Shown here piece after piece: positions 36,764-46,418 of a stretch of DNA of 64,000 nt. Every line of letters begins with the position of its first letter. Positions within the stretch are counted from its first letter, which is position 1. The DNA is from Psychrobacter immobilis (GTDB lineage Bacteria; Pseudomonadota; Gammaproteobacteria; Pseudomonadales; Moraxellaceae). The DNA is taken from contig CAJGZL010000001.1 of the NCBI GenBank assembly GCA_904846145.1, forward strand, positions 1-64,000. Reading direction: 5' to 3'. The notes under the pieces are model-generated. The model was not told where the DNA came from and did not search any database. It was given only the letters and a program-made list of their open reading frames with translations. Made by a program: the position numbers and the translations under genes.

Positions 36764-38008
36764 CTAATCCAACTTATCCACCTCAAATACTTGGCGCAAA
36801 TAAGCCAGATAAGTATCGTTATTAATCATAGTTTTGCCAGGACTGTCAGATAGTTTTGCGACGGGCTGACCATTACACTCAACCAGCTTTAGGACAATAT
36901 TCAATTGCGTCAAACCCATATCATTAGTCAAATTGGTGCCAATGCCAAAGCTGGTCTTAATGCGATCTTTGAAGTACTGATGCAGATCCCAAGCCTTATC
37001 AAGATTAAGCCCATCGCTAAAGGTTAATACTTTAGTTTTTGGATCTATTTTTAACTTATGATAATGAGCGATCGCTTTATCACCCCACACGTAAGGGTCG
37101 CCACTGTCATGACGCAAGCCATCAAATAACTTGGCAAAATATAAATCAAAATCACGTAAGAACGCATCCATACCTACTACATCCGTCAAGGCAATACCTA
37201 AATCACCACGATATTCATGCACCCAAGCTTCAAGAGCGGCTTTTTGTGAATCACGCAGACGTACATCAAGCGCTTGAAAGGCTTGCATAAATTCATGCGC
37301 CATCGTGCCTATCGGTGTCATTTCTAGGTTTTTTGCCAGCAACACGTTTGAGGTGCCACTCACGATATCGGGCTCAGCTTTATGCAGGGTCTCAACTACA
37401 TGCGCCTGCCAGCTTTTGCTAAAACGGCGACGAGTGCCAAAGTCTGCCACAATAAATGGTGGTATATTATCTTGATTATGATCAGCTTGACGCTTCGCAT
37501 ACTCATGCAATAAAGCGACCTTTTCATCCAATCGGCGCTGACCTTCTGCGATAACGCTTGGATCGGATAGAGCATTGAAGTACAGCTCATTGACGATAGC
37601 TAATACAAAGACTTCAAAGAACATCGCTTGAATCATTGGCCCTTCGATATCAACAAACAATCGGCTTTTGCTATCGGTACTCACCGTAATGAAGCGACGT
37701 TTGAGCTGAAACAGCTCTAAATAATCCACAAAGTCTGAGCGCATAAAACGCAAACTACGCAGATACTCAAGCTCATCAGGTAAAAAGCGCAGTTGACATA
37801 AGCTGTCTAACTGCTGTTCTAGCGCCTCTTTGATAGTCCCAAGCGGATAATCAGTATCTTGATTATTGCGACAACGAAACCGATAAACCCCATGCGTCTG
37901 CGGGAACTGATGCAACATCGCTTGCAGCATGGTAAATTTATATAAGTCATTATCAAGCAATGAGGTGATGATAGGAGGATAAGTAATAGGGTTAGGGGTA
38001 GCAGTCAT
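36764..38008 (-). CDS. pncB: nicotinate phosphoribosyltransferase
   Basis: PncB converts nicotinate and PRPP to nicotinate mononucleotide with ATP hydrolysis in the NAD salvage pathway. The 414-residue length is usual. Visible motifs are [20 protein letters not shown] at the start, FGTRRRFS, the histidine-containing [16 protein letters not shown] (His phosphorylated in the reaction), and [16 protein letters not shown] with [10 protein letters not shown]. It is monocistronic on the minus strand, with a 320-base spacer upstream. Confidence 0.97.
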   Translation of the reverse strand: MTATPNPITYPPIITSLLDNDLYKFTMLQAMLHQFPQTHGVYRFRCRNNQDTDYPLGTIKEALEQQLDSLCQLRFLPDELEYLRSLRFMRSDFVDYLELFQLKRRFITVSTDSKSRLFVDIEGPMIQAMFFEVFVLAIVNELYFNALSDPSVIAEGQRRLDEKVALLHEYAKRQADHNQDNIPPFIVADFGTRRRFSKSWQAHVVETLHKAEPDIVSGTSNVLLAKNLEMTPIGTMAHEFMQAFQALDVRLRDSQKAALEAWVHEYRGDLGIALTDVVGMDAFLRDFDLYFAKLFDGLRHDSGDPYVWGDKAIAHYHKLKIDPKTKVLTFSDGLNLDKAWDLHQYFKDRIKTSFGIGTNLTNDMGLTQLNIVLKLVECNGQPVAKLSDSPGKTMINNDTYLAYLRQVFEVDKLD

Positions 38009-38328
38009 GCTAAAACCTTAAAATAGTAAAAGTGAAAGAATTGGTAGATAAAACAAATGTAGTATTTATGATTTTAAAATCAATAAAGCGCCATTAGCAT
38101 TAATTGACACCCAACATAAGCAAATAGTATAACTAAATTTACGCTTCGTTGTTGCTTTCACTACTTATTACAAACACTTTCTATTGTGATACTAGCGCTC
38201 ATATCAATAGCAGTAGACAATGACGTCTATAGTAAAATTTGCTAAAATATAATGTCTTTTTACGATATTTATTAATTATTTATTTAAAAGTCACTTATTT
38301 AGAACCTACTTATTTTGAGAATTAAATT
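38009..38328. other. divergent AT-rich spacer, no gene seen
   Basis: This 320-base spacer lies between divergent pncB and the DUF2058 gene and is expected to carry both promoters. No structured RNA, repeat or operator was recognised. Confidence 0.45.
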
Positions 38329-38886
38329 ATGGCAAAAAATGCCCTGCAAGCGCAGCTGTTAAAAGCTGGATTAGTCGATAGTAAAAAAGCGAACAAGATA
38401 AGCAAACAATCTCAACATGCTAAGCGCACAGGGGATGCCTCCAATATTGAGGCCAAAAAGGCACTAGCCGAGGCGCAGGCAAAAAAGGTCGCTAAGGATC
38501 AGCAACTTAATCATGAAAAGCAGCTGATTTTAGAGCAAAAAACGCTCCATGCTAATATTATTCAAATGATAAAACAGCATCAGCTCACGGACACTCAAGG
38601 CGAGGTCAGCTATCAGTTTGTCGATAATAGCAAAATCAAAAAGCTCTATGTCACCCAGAAATTATATGAGCAAATAGTTGCAGGTCATGTGGTTATTGCG
38701 CGTTTAGAAGATAACAGCAGCTTAGATAACTCTTTAAGTTATGCCCTACTACCGCGTCCACTAGCCGATCGTATTGAGTCCAAATTGACAGGATTCATAG
38801 TAGTGTCGAATGATAAGTCAGATATCGAGCTGGAGGAAGATGATCCCTATGCCGCTTATGTGATTCCAGATGATTTAATGTGGTAG
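38329..38886 (+). CDS. DUF2058 family protein (YaiL-like)
   Basis: The 185-residue protein starts with the family opening MAKNALQAQLLKAGLVDSKKA, followed by a long Lys/Gln/Ala-rich helix (about 20-75) and a C-terminal domain with VSYQFVDNSKIKKLYVTQKLYEQI and ARLEDNSSLDNSLSYALLPRPLADRI. This is the order in E. coli YaiL, a nucleoprotein/polysome-associated protein of uncertain role. It ends in an acidic EEDDPYAAYVIPDDLMW tail. It is convergent with the ABC transporter genes and stands alone. Confidence 0.85.
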   Translation: MAKNALQAQLLKAGLVDSKKANKISKQSQHAKRTGDASNIEAKKALAEAQAKKVAKDQQLNHEKQLILEQKTLHANIIQMIKQHQLTDTQGEVSYQFVDNSKIKKLYVTQKLYEQIVAGHVVIARLEDNSSLDNSLSYALLPRPLADRIESKLTGFIVVSNDKSDIELEEDDPYAAYVIPDDLMW

Positions 38887-38912
38887 TTTTCCTGATCTAA
38901 TGCGGATATGCC

Positions 38913-39803
38913 CTAATGCTTAGCACTCATAAACTGCGCGACATAATCATCCGCAGGCGTGTCCCGTAATTGTGTAGGGGTACCTGTCTGCACTAAGCGC
39001 CCGCCATTTAAAATACTAATACGTTGACCGACTTTGACTGCTTCGTCGATATCATGAGTGATAAAAACAATAGTTTTATGCAGGCGCTCTTGCAGCTCTA
39101 ATAGCTGATCTTGCAATTGATTGCGAATAAGAGGATCAAGCGCGGAAAAGGCTTCATCCATCAATAGTATAGGCGTATCGGCGGCTAGTGCTCGTGCTAG
39201 CCCTACCCGCTGCTGCATACCACCCGATAGCTCATCGGGATAGCTTTGCTCTAGATTTGGCAAGCCAACTTCGTTTAGCCAATGGCGTGCAATCTCATGA
39301 CGCTCACTGACACTCATTTTGCGCACTCTTAGACCGTAAGCGACGTTTTGAATAACCGTCAAATGCGGCATTAAGCCAAAATGCTGAAATACCATACTGA
39401 TGGTTTGCTGCCGATATTGCTGCAAGCCTTTATCATCTAATTCTAAAATATTAATAGCAGAATCTGTCACGCTGTTACTGGTGCGCTTTACTTCGAAATT
39501 ACTCTTATCAGTAGTAGTTGAATTAATACTAGTATCGACTAATATCTTGCCACTAGTCGGATCTATCAGACGATTAAGATGGCGTATCAGCGTTGATTTA
39601 CCCGAACCTGACAGCCCCATAATACAATGCAGCTCACCTGCTTTTATCGCCAGATTGACATCATATAGTCCTACCGAATACCCTGTTTGCGCTTTTAGCG
39701 TAGCGCTATCCATGCCCTCAGCCAATAGCTTCAATGCTGACTCTGCTTGCTTGCCTTTAGCATTATATATCTTACTGATATTTTCAAGTTGAATATGATT
39801 CAT
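38913..39803 (-). CDS. proV: glycine betaine/choline ABC transporter ATPase, ProV-like without CBS domains
   Basis: This is the ATPase of an osmolyte importer. ATG 39803 is used rather than TTG 39815. It has the ProV-specific opening (SALKLLAEGMDSATLKAQTG), then Walker A GLSGSGKST at 63-71, Q-loop VFQHFGLMPH, signature LSGGMQQRVGLARAL and Walker B ILLMDEAFSALDPL. Between Walker A and the Q-loop there is a longer insertion (about residues 90-115, Ser/Thr-rich). At 296 residues it lacks the C-terminal CBS pair that senses ionic strength in ProV/OpuAA of about 400 residues. It lies directly downstream of the fused binding protein/permease gene, with an 80-base gap. Confidence 0.88.
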   Translation of the reverse strand: MNHIQLENISKIYNAKGKQAESALKLLAEGMDSATLKAQTGYSVGLYDVNLAIKAGELHCIMGLSGSGKSTLIRHLNRLIDPTSGKILVDTSINSTTTDKSNFEVKRTSNSVTDSAINILELDDKGLQQYRQQTISMVFQHFGLMPHLTVIQNVAYGLRVRKMSVSERHEIARHWLNEVGLPNLEQSYPDELSGGMQQRVGLARALAADTPILLMDEAFSALDPLIRNQLQDQLLELQERLHKTIVFITHDIDEAVKVGQRISILNGGRLVQTGTPTQLRDTPADDYVAQFMSAKH

Positions 39804-39883
39804 TATTATTCTCAATTTGCTAATTTTTAATATGGATTCAAAAAGCTACTGTTTATAAACTCAAGTCATAAGTTTAAAAAACT

Positions 39884-41839
39884 TTAGCCAGCATGGCGCT
39901 TGGCTGCGGCAATAGTCTTTTGACGGGCGCGTTTACCTTGACCAAAAGCTTGAGTAATACGATCAATAATGATCGCTACTATGACAATAGCCGTCCCTGC
40001 TTGCAAGCCTTGCCCAATATTGAGGGTCTGGATAGATTGCAACACATCTTCACCAAGGCCTGGCGCACCAATCATAGATGCCAATACCACCATGGCTAGT
40101 GACATCATAACCGCCTGATTGATACCTGCCATGATGCTAGGCAGCGCTTGTGGTAGCTTAACCCAAATCAATAATTGCCAATGCGTGCTGCCAAATGAGC
40201 GCCCCGCTTCTATCATTTCATGATTAACCTGCTTAATACCGAGCGTCGTTAAGCGAATAAGTGGTGGCAACGCATAAATAATCGTCGCAAATAGCGCAGG
40301 TACTTTGCCAATACCGAATAGCATCAGCACAGGTATCAAGTAGACAAAGCTTGGCATCGTCTGCATCACATCTAGGATAGGCGTGACTATCTTACGTAAT
40401 ATAGTACTCCCCGACATCGCAATTCCGATAGGAATACCGATAATAACCGTGACTAATACTGAGACAATAAGCAAAGCAAAAGTATCGATCAGCGCAACCC
40501 AGAGACCAAAAGAGCCAATCAAAAACAGCCCAAAGCCGCAAGCTAAGGCAAACCAGACTTTGCGCACGCCAAACCAAGCTAATATCGTGACTAGAGCGAT
40601 AATCAGCCAAGGCGGAACGATAGTTAACAGACGCTCGATGGGCAGTAGTAAATAAGTCAACGCGACATGGCTAATACCGCGAAACACATCGCCATAGTTT
40701 TTGACTAGCGCTGACAAAGATCGGTTCAAGGGGTCTTCGAGCGACCATGAAGGGAAATATGAGGATAAAGCTAGTATAGAGCTAGTGCTGTCAACGCTAT
40801 TAAGCGGGCTATCCATATCTGTATTACCAGCACCGCCTACCTTATTGTCAATACCGAGGGCTGTCGCAAGATTGTTTGCAGCCTCTGGTGTCAGCCAAGA
40901 TTGCCAAACTTGCGGATTCTCTCGTAAGAATACGAGCGCTTGCTCATCACCGCTGCGCTTATTCTCACTCATAGCCAAGATTGCGCCATTGAGCTGATCG
41001 GCGGTGAGCTGCACTTTTTTATAAGCTTGAGTAAGCTCTGGATGACTGGCGATAAAAGGCGTTGAGGCCGCAATTGCTAATGGCGATACAGGCGCGCCTG
41101 AGACACAGTTAGAAGTACCATCAGCTAACAATAAGTCCTGCCAGCAAGCATCATCATGTGGCGGAAACTCTATCTTGGCAAAGTCATATTTAGCGATTAA
41201 CCCTGTTGGCTGCCAATAATAAAACAGCAGCGGTTTGCGCTGCTCAAACGCTGAGGCAATCTCAGCATCCAATGCTGCGCCCGTACCAGGATGCGCATTG
41301 TTAAAGGTGCTATCAAGCCCTGTGTTTTCAAGCAGGCGCGTATTGAAAACTTCACACGCCCAGCCCGAAGGACAGTTCATAAAACGCGCTTTACTGGGGT
41401 CTTCAGGATCGGTAAATAGCTCGCTGTATTTGGGCAAATCTTGATAGCGACGCAAGCCTGGATTATCATCCATCACATATTGCGGAACATACCAGCCTTG
41501 GGTGGCACCGCCTTTGAGCGTATCACCAATCACCGCGACTTTATTATCGCTAATAGCTTGCTCCATGATCGGCGAGCGCCCCACCCACTGCTCGCCAATG
41601 ATTTGGATATCATCTTGCGACAATGCAGTCTCAAGCGCAGGCCCAGCCCCTGGTACTTCCTCGATGGCGCAGCCGTAACCACTCTCAGTAATATATTTTA
41701 GAATACCTGTAGTGAACTGCCCGCTCTCCCATGTCAGTGCACCGAACTTAATCGGCGTATCACAGGTGGCAGCTAGTGCTGACTGGGGTACTAAAAAAGC
41801 AGCTATCCATAGCAAACTCACTGCAATCCATTGGTGCAT
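39884..41839 (-). CDS. fused substrate-binding protein and permease of glycine betaine/choline ABC importer
   Basis: The 651-residue product has a cleavable-looking signal (1-23, ending ALA-AT) and an OpuAC/ProX-type substrate-binding domain (about 24-335) rich in Trp and Tyr (FGALTWESGQF, IIGEQWVGRSP, FYYWQPTGLIAKYDF). A ProW-type permease follows from about 400 to 640, with FGVRKVWFALACG, PIGIAMSG..LRK and the ATPase-contact EAGRSFGSTHWQL. The aromatic residues could form the usual cage for a quaternary amine. Fusion with the binding domain at the N-terminus leaves it tethered outside the membrane, unlike Lactococcus OpuABC where it is C-terminal. The ATPase gene follows. The substrate is inferred. 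Confidence 0.9.
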   Translation of the reverse strand: MHQWIAVSLLWIAAFLVPQSALAATCDTPIKFGALTWESGQFTTGILKYITESGYGCAIEEVPGAGPALETALSQDDIQIIGEQWVGRSPIMEQAISDNKVAVIGDTLKGGATQGWYVPQYVMDDNPGLRRYQDLPKYSELFTDPEDPSKARFMNCPSGWACEVFNTRLLENTGLDSTFNNAHPGTGAALDAEIASAFEQRKPLLFYYWQPTGLIAKYDFAKIEFPPHDDACWQDLLLADGTSNCVSGAPVSPLAIAASTPFIASHPELTQAYKKVQLTADQLNGAILAMSENKRSGDEQALVFLRENPQVWQSWLTPEAANNLATALGIDNKVGGAGNTDMDSPLNSVDSTSSILALSSYFPSWSLEDPLNRSLSALVKNYGDVFRGISHVALTYLLLPIERLLTIVPPWLIIALVTILAWFGVRKVWFALACGFGLFLIGSFGLWVALIDTFALLIVSVLVTVIIGIPIGIAMSGSTILRKIVTPILDVMQTMPSFVYLIPVLMLFGIGKVPALFATIIYALPPLIRLTTLGIKQVNHEMIEAGRSFGSTHWQLLIWVKLPQALPSIMAGINQAVMMSLAMVVLASMIGAPGLGEDVLQSIQTLNIGQGLQAGTAIVIVAIIIDRITQAFGQGKRARQKTIAAAKRHAG

Positions 41840-41974
41840 AAAACGTCCTAATTATTAAAATTTTTATTATTAACAAGTTTTAAAAGTGTAGCTGCTTATC
41901 CTATCTATAACCAATAGCTATTTGGTAACGGTTTTAAAACGAATTATAAAAAACAAGTTATAAAAGATAGGCAT

Positions 41975-42005
41975 AAAAAAGCGCTTATCGTGATAAGCGC
42001 TTTTT
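41975..42005. terminator. bidirectional terminator between aldehyde dehydrogenase and ABC genes
   Basis: GCGCTTATC (41981-41989) pairs with GATAAGCGC (41992-42000), with an A-run before and a T-run after. It lies just beyond the aldehyde dehydrogenase stop (minus strand) and thereby insulates the ABC transporter genes. Confidence 0.88.
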
Positions 42006-42033
42006 ATTAAAATAAATATTTAAAACAAGCAGG

Positions 42034-43527
42034 CTATTTTAAGAACATACCCATAGCTCGTTTGAATAACTTATCATAAGGCGGTAGTAGTAGATTCATA
42101 CCATTTAATTTGGACTGTACAAATACAGGCTTCATATGGCTTAAACGCTCAAATCCTGCTTTACCGTGGTATGAGCCCATTCCTGAATGACCGACGCCGC
42201 CAAACGGCAAGTCATGCTGCGCCACATGAATAATGACTTCGTTAATACAAACGCCACCTGACACGGTATGAGTCCGTATCTGCTCAATGCTGCGATCATC
42301 ATTGCCGAATACATAGAGCGCCAAAGGACGTGGACGCGCATTGACAAAGTCAATAGCATCATCAAGGTTGTCATAGTGCATCAAAGGCAGTACAGGGGCA
42401 AAGATCTCATTCTGCATAACGTCGCTATCAAGCGCCGGCTCCGTGACGATAACAGGTGGCATCAAGCGCGTCTCAGTATTGGCATCGACATCAGTCGTCT
42501 TATGAACGCTATCGGCAGGCAAGCTCTCAACATAGCCTTGTACACGATCAAACTGCTGTTGATTGATGATATAGCTATAGTCTTCGTTATTAGCGATATC
42601 TGGATAATGCTCTTGCATCCACTCTTTGGCTAACTCGATAAAGCGCTGATGCAGCGGACGTTGAATCAACACATAATCAGGCGCGATACAAGTCTGACCT
42701 GCATTAATCGTTTTGCCCATCATCACTCGATTAACCGCTGATTCAAGATTGGCATCGTCAAGCACGATCACCGGCGACTTACCGCCCAGCTCTAGAGTCA
42801 CAGGCGTCAAGTTTGGCGCGGCGGCAGCCATTACTTTTTTGCCGACCTCAGTTGAGCCTGTATAAAGCAGATGATCAAACGGTAACTTACTAAACTCTGT
42901 CGCTATATCGACCTCACCTAATACGACGCTGACCATGTCGGAGGAAAAATACTGCGCAATTGCCTCAGCAAATGCTTGCGCAAACTTAGGCGCCGCTTCA
43001 CTCATTTTTATCATGATGCGGTTACCAGCGGTCAGCGCATCTATCATCGGCCCTATCGCTAGATACAGCGGATAGTTCCACGGTACCATAATACCGATAA
43101 GACCTAATGGCTGTGGCTGAATCTCGTTATGAGCGGGCAAGTATAAAGCGGAGATAGCCACGCGGCGGGTTTTCATCCAAGATTTGCCGTTCTTTTTGGC
43201 ATGTGTGATGCCGGTAAAGCTTGGGAATAGCTCAGCAAATTGAGTCTCAGAGGTGCTGCGATAGCCGAAATCGCTACTTATAGATTGGGCTAGCGTATCT
43301 TGATTGTCTCGAAGTAGCGCATCTAGCTTATCCAGTAGCTCGGCGCGCGTGTCCCAATCTAGGATGGGCTGAGTACGGCTAAGCTCTTGCATATGCGTAA
43401 ACTGAGCTTTTAGCTTATCTATAGTCGTGATGATGCTAGGTTTAGCAGTAGACTGAGTGTTATCATTTAAGCTGTCAAGATGACGCTCATCAAGCTTTTG
43501 ATCAAAAGTGTTCTGTATAGTATCCAT
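42034..43527 (-). CDS. aldehyde dehydrogenase (coniferyl aldehyde dehydrogenase-like)
   Basis: The 497-residue NAD(P)+-dependent enzyme oxidises an aldehyde to its acid. The catalytic pair is visible: E246 in VTLELGGKSP and C280 in NAGQTCIAPDYVL. PWNYPLYLAIGPMIDALTAGNR supplies the cofactor site, and the C-terminal region is of the class-3/coniferyl type (PFGGVGHSGMGSYHGKAGFE, then LLPPYDKLF). An N-terminal extension of about 30 polar residues precedes the domain. It is transcribed toward the ABC genes but separated from them by a strong terminator, so a betaine-aldehyde role is not supported by context; the substrate is unknown. Confidence 0.9.
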   Translation of the reverse strand: MDTIQNTFDQKLDERHLDSLNDNTQSTAKPSIITTIDKLKAQFTHMQELSRTQPILDWDTRAELLDKLDALLRDNQDTLAQSISSDFGYRSTSETQFAELFPSFTGITHAKKNGKSWMKTRRVAISALYLPAHNEIQPQPLGLIGIMVPWNYPLYLAIGPMIDALTAGNRIMIKMSEAAPKFAQAFAEAIAQYFSSDMVSVVLGEVDIATEFSKLPFDHLLYTGSTEVGKKVMAAAAPNLTPVTLELGGKSPVIVLDDANLESAVNRVMMGKTINAGQTCIAPDYVLIQRPLHQRFIELAKEWMQEHYPDIANNEDYSYIINQQQFDRVQGYVESLPADSVHKTTDVDANTETRLMPPVIVTEPALDSDVMQNEIFAPVLPLMHYDNLDDAIDFVNARPRPLALYVFGNDDRSIEQIRTHTVSGGVCINEVIIHVAQHDLPFGGVGHSGMGSYHGKAGFERLSHMKPVFVQSKLNGMNLLLPPYDKLFKRAMGMFLK

Positions 43528-43870
43528 TATCGGTCATCCCTTTAGTCATAAGTATTAGAATAAATGCATTCTAGGCTAGTCATCAATTGATTTATTCAAT
43601 AGAAGGCCTTGCGCTAATAACTTATTTTTTTTAATTGCTATGTAATGTAACTTATTGACTAGATAATGAAAAGTTTATTTATAACACTGACAGGTGCGAA
43701 ATAGGTTACAAATCAGCTATAAAATCTCAATAATGAGTCAAGATTGAATAATGACTCTCACTGGAGTTTAAACGCTTTTATCAAAATACTGCTAAACTCT
43801 AGCCATTAATTTACAATACTACTGTGCTCGTTTCGAATCCTTATGCTAAAACTATAAGACGGTAACGCTT
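43528..43870. other. divergent spacer upstream of lipB, no gene seen
   Basis: This 343-base AT-rich spacer lies between the divergent aldehyde dehydrogenase and lipB genes. No repeat, RNA or operator was recognised. Confidence 0.45.
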
Positions 43871-44758
43871 ATGACCTCTGTAACGCCTATTGCTCCTACC
43901 AATGCCAGTAATCTTGATAATGATATCAACGCTCTCAATGATATTAATCAGGCTGCTGACTTAGCTATTAATAAGACTGTTATTAGCGATATGCTTATAA
44001 GCAAATCGCTAAACGCTGCTGATTATAATCCCACTCATGAAGCTATGCTGGCGCTTACCCTTGAGCGTATTGCGCTCAAAAAACAGCAAGGGTTGCGCAC
44101 CCCTGATGAGCTATGGATCGTCGATCATAATGATGTCTACACCCTTGGGCAGGCGGGCAAAGAGGAACATATCTTAGCGCATACCACTACCCCTATTATC
44201 AAGACGGATCGCGGTGGGCAAGTCACTTGGCACGGGCATGGACAGCTAGTGATTTATTGGTTATTTGATTTACAAGCTCTTGGCTGGAGTGTGCGCAACT
44301 TAGTCTCGCATGCTGAGCAAGCGATTGAAGATGTCATAAATGAATGCCTGCATGGGCAAAATAATATCTATGCTAAGGCACGTAGCGATGCGCCTGGCGT
44401 CTATCTATATAGCAAAATAGATGCTAATGCTAACAAAGGCATTGAAAATAACAATGACCCTATTATGCTGGGTAAAATGGCTTCATTGGGCTTTAAGATC
44501 AAGCACGGCTTTAGCTATCATGGTATTGCGCTCAATATCGATTGCGACCTAAAAGCCTTTAATGCGATTAATCCTTGCGGCTACGCGGGTATGCAGATGT
44601 TACGCTTGAGTGATTTTGTTGCTATGAGTGATGCTAATGCTATGAGTGGTGCTGACACTGATTCATTAAGTTATAGCGAGGTCACCCAAAAGCTTATTGA
44701 TAATATTGCTCAGCGTCATGCTGGAATCCTTAAGCTGCGTCCTATCGCTGCTAACTGA
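43871..44758 (+). CDS. lipB: octanoyl-ACP:protein N-octanoyltransferase
   Basis: LipB transfers octanoate from acyl carrier protein to lipoyl domains, the first step of lipoate assembly. The 295-residue protein exceeds the usual 210-230 by an N-terminal extension of about 45 polar residues and a short insert (NKGIENNNDP). Core motifs are DRGGQVTWHGHGQLVIYWL, a catalytic lysine in GKMASLGFKIKHGFSYHGIALNI and the thioester cysteine in INPCGYAGMQM. The C-terminus contains a Ser/Asp-rich insert (ANAMSGADTDSLSY). lipA is not adjacent. The start ATG lacks a strong ribosome site, so a later start is possible. Confidence 0.94.
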   Translation: MTSVTPIAPTNASNLDNDINALNDINQAADLAINKTVISDMLISKSLNAADYNPTHEAMLALTLERIALKKQQGLRTPDELWIVDHNDVYTLGQAGKEEHILAHTTTPIIKTDRGGQVTWHGHGQLVIYWLFDLQALGWSVRNLVSHAEQAIEDVINECLHGQNNIYAKARSDAPGVYLYSKIDANANKGIENNNDPIMLGKMASLGFKIKHGFSYHGIALNIDCDLKAFNAINPCGYAGMQMLRLSDFVAMSDANAMSGADTDSLSYSEVTQKLIDNIAQRHAGILKLRPIAAN

Positions 44759-44980
44759 CTAACAATAAAATATATTGAGTCTTTTTTTGCATAATATCGT
44801 GCCAGCTTTGACTTAAGCGTAATCACAAAAACGCGGTCAAACTTGCTATACTCGCTCTCGATATAATTTATGCAGGGTTACTACTTATTGCACCGTCGAT
44901 AAAGTGTGTAGCCCGTGATAAAAACAGTGCATTACCCTTTTAATAACTTTCTATTTTTAACAAAAAGCACAGGAGTAGTT

Positions 44981-45511
44981 ATGGCAGATTTTAATAAAAT
45001 TTTGGACGCAGGTGATGTTGATGGCGGTATTATCAATGTAGTCGTTGAGATTCCAGCAAATAGCAGTCATAAGATAGAGTGGAACCGCGAGTTAGCCGTT
45101 TTTGAGCTGGATCGTATTGATCCGCAAATCTTTGCTAAGCCTTGCAACTATGGTTTTATCCCGCAAACCTTGGACGAAGATGGCGATGAGCTAGATGCCT
45201 TAATCATCACCGAACAGCCGCTACCTACTGGCATATTCTTAAAAGCCAAAGTCATTGGTGTGATGAAATTCGTCGATGATGGCGAAGTCGATGACAAAAT
45301 CGTCGTCGTACCTGCTGATGATCGTGACACAGGCAACGCTTATAACAGCTTAGAAGATCTGCCAAAACAGCTTATCAATCAGCTAAACTTCCATTTTAGT
45401 CACTATAAAGACCTGAAAAAAGCAGGCACAACGGTGGTTGAGTCTTGGGGTGATGTCACGGAAGCCAAAGAAGTCATCAAAGAGTCTATTCAGCGCTGGA
45501 AAGATTTATAA
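44981..45511 (+). CDS. ppa: inorganic pyrophosphatase
   Basis: Family I soluble pyrophosphatase hydrolyses pyrophosphate, pulling biosynthetic reactions forward. The ATG at 44981 is chosen because AGGAG is at 44971-44975, giving 176 residues, exactly family length; an upstream in-frame start would add 22 unrelated residues. The signature DGDELDAL is present with its metal-binding aspartates. Other active-site strings are HKIEWNRELAVFELDR, CNYGFIPQT and VVPADDRD. A clear terminator follows, so it is a single-gene transcript. Confidence 0.97.
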   Translation: MADFNKILDAGDVDGGIINVVVEIPANSSHKIEWNRELAVFELDRIDPQIFAKPCNYGFIPQTLDEDGDELDALIITEQPLPTGIFLKAKVIGVMKFVDDGEVDDKIVVVPADDRDTGNAYNSLEDLPKQLINQLNFHFSHYKDLKKAGTTVVESWGDVTEAKEVIKESIQRWKDL

Positions 45512-45557
45512 TTTTAGAAAAATTGTAAGTCATAAAACTATAAATTTTAAAAATCTC

Positions 45558-45594
45558 AAAAATACCGCTATCCTCTTGATTGCGGTATTTTTTT
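45558..45594 (+). terminator. ppa terminator
   Basis: AAAAATACCGC (45558-45568) pairs with GCGGTATTTTT (45582-45592) around a 13-base loop, followed by more T. It lies 47 bases after the ppa stop. Confidence 0.88.
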
Positions 45595-45710
45595 GGATAA
45601 CGATTCGATTATAGAAATCAGTAATAGAGTTGCTATACTAGTTGCTTAAGCTGTTTAGGTTATTAAACAGGTGCTAGACATCGTTTTAACTTTTTCCCAT
45701 AAGGATCTTT

Positions 45711-46175
45711 ATGTTCAATCCAGACGCTAGCGCCCAATCAATCCGTAAGAAATTACCAAAATCAGTAGTGATTATGGTCGAAAAAGGCAATTTGGTTATG
45801 GCAATTAAAACCTTAGCAGCGGATGAAGGTATCTCAATGGAGACAGCCAAAGCTCGTATTGATGAGTATGAAGACGCTATCAAAGCCAAACAGCAGCAAA
45901 AGCTGACAACTATCGCCAATAAACAAGGCATTCCGAACAGCGCTATTAGCTTTGATGAAGCGCATGTCGAAGAAGAATTTGGCACGTTATCAAAAGATAA
46001 AGTTAAGACCACCCCGAAAGAGCAAGGTTTTAAGAGTCTACAAGCTGGGGTCAATAGTCAGCTTGATGATTTAGGTTATAAAAAGCCGTTTGTACCTTTT
46101 TGGGGTAAGCGTCTGCTCATTATCGCAATCATTATGCTTGGCGTGTTTTGGATATTATGGCGTGTTTTTAGTTAA
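45711..46175 (+). CDS. tail-anchored protein with bL12-like helical segment
   Basis: The 154-residue protein has an AAGGA ribosome site. It is cytoplasmic with a single C-terminal membrane helix (about 134-153, LLIIAIIMLGVFWILWRVF), so it is tail-anchored. Near the start, VEKGNLVMAIKTLAADEGISMETAKARIDEYE follows the helix-turn-helix pattern of the ribosomal protein bL7/L12 C-terminal domain (KVIK.IRE.TGLGLKEAK..V). Similar L12-like membrane proteins exist in gammaproteobacteria with unknown function. The middle is acidic and polar. The gene is monocistronic, between the ppa terminator and the accessory patch. Confidence 0.55.
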   Translation: MFNPDASAQSIRKKLPKSVVIMVEKGNLVMAIKTLAADEGISMETAKARIDEYEDAIKAKQQQKLTTIANKQGIPNSAISFDEAHVEEEFGTLSKDKVKTTPKEQGFKSLQAGVNSQLDDLGYKKPFVPFWGKRLLIIAIIMLGVFWILWRVFS

Positions 46176-46418
46176 ATAATCTGTTAAAAGTGGTTCCAGT
46201 ATGGCGGTCTATTTTAAGTAGTCTATTAATACGTTTGAGGGGTGAAACAGCTGGTTCCTCTAGGGTATAGCTTTTGAAACCATTTTTTCTTTATATTGTC
46301 ACTTAGACAGGCTGGGCATTTGATGTATAGTGTCATTTGCATTTCACTATTTATCAATTTCTCAGCCTGTTTTTTTTCAGCCTACTTTTTGAACCACCAC
46401 CCGGATATAAATGTAACT

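Noticed and set aside
39400-39792. 130-codon frame antisense to the ProV-like gene
   Set aside because: It covers Walker A and Q-loop coding on the opposite strand; no independent signal.
42034-43527. Aldehyde dehydrogenase as betaine-aldehyde dehydrogenase (betB)
   Set aside because: The C-terminal motif is of coniferyl-aldehyde type and a terminator separates it from the betaine ABC genes.
46296-46418. N-terminal extension of the CDF transporter
   Set aside because: The extra 41 residues look like a random hydrophobic leader and the HMA-like domain starts cleanly at 46419.
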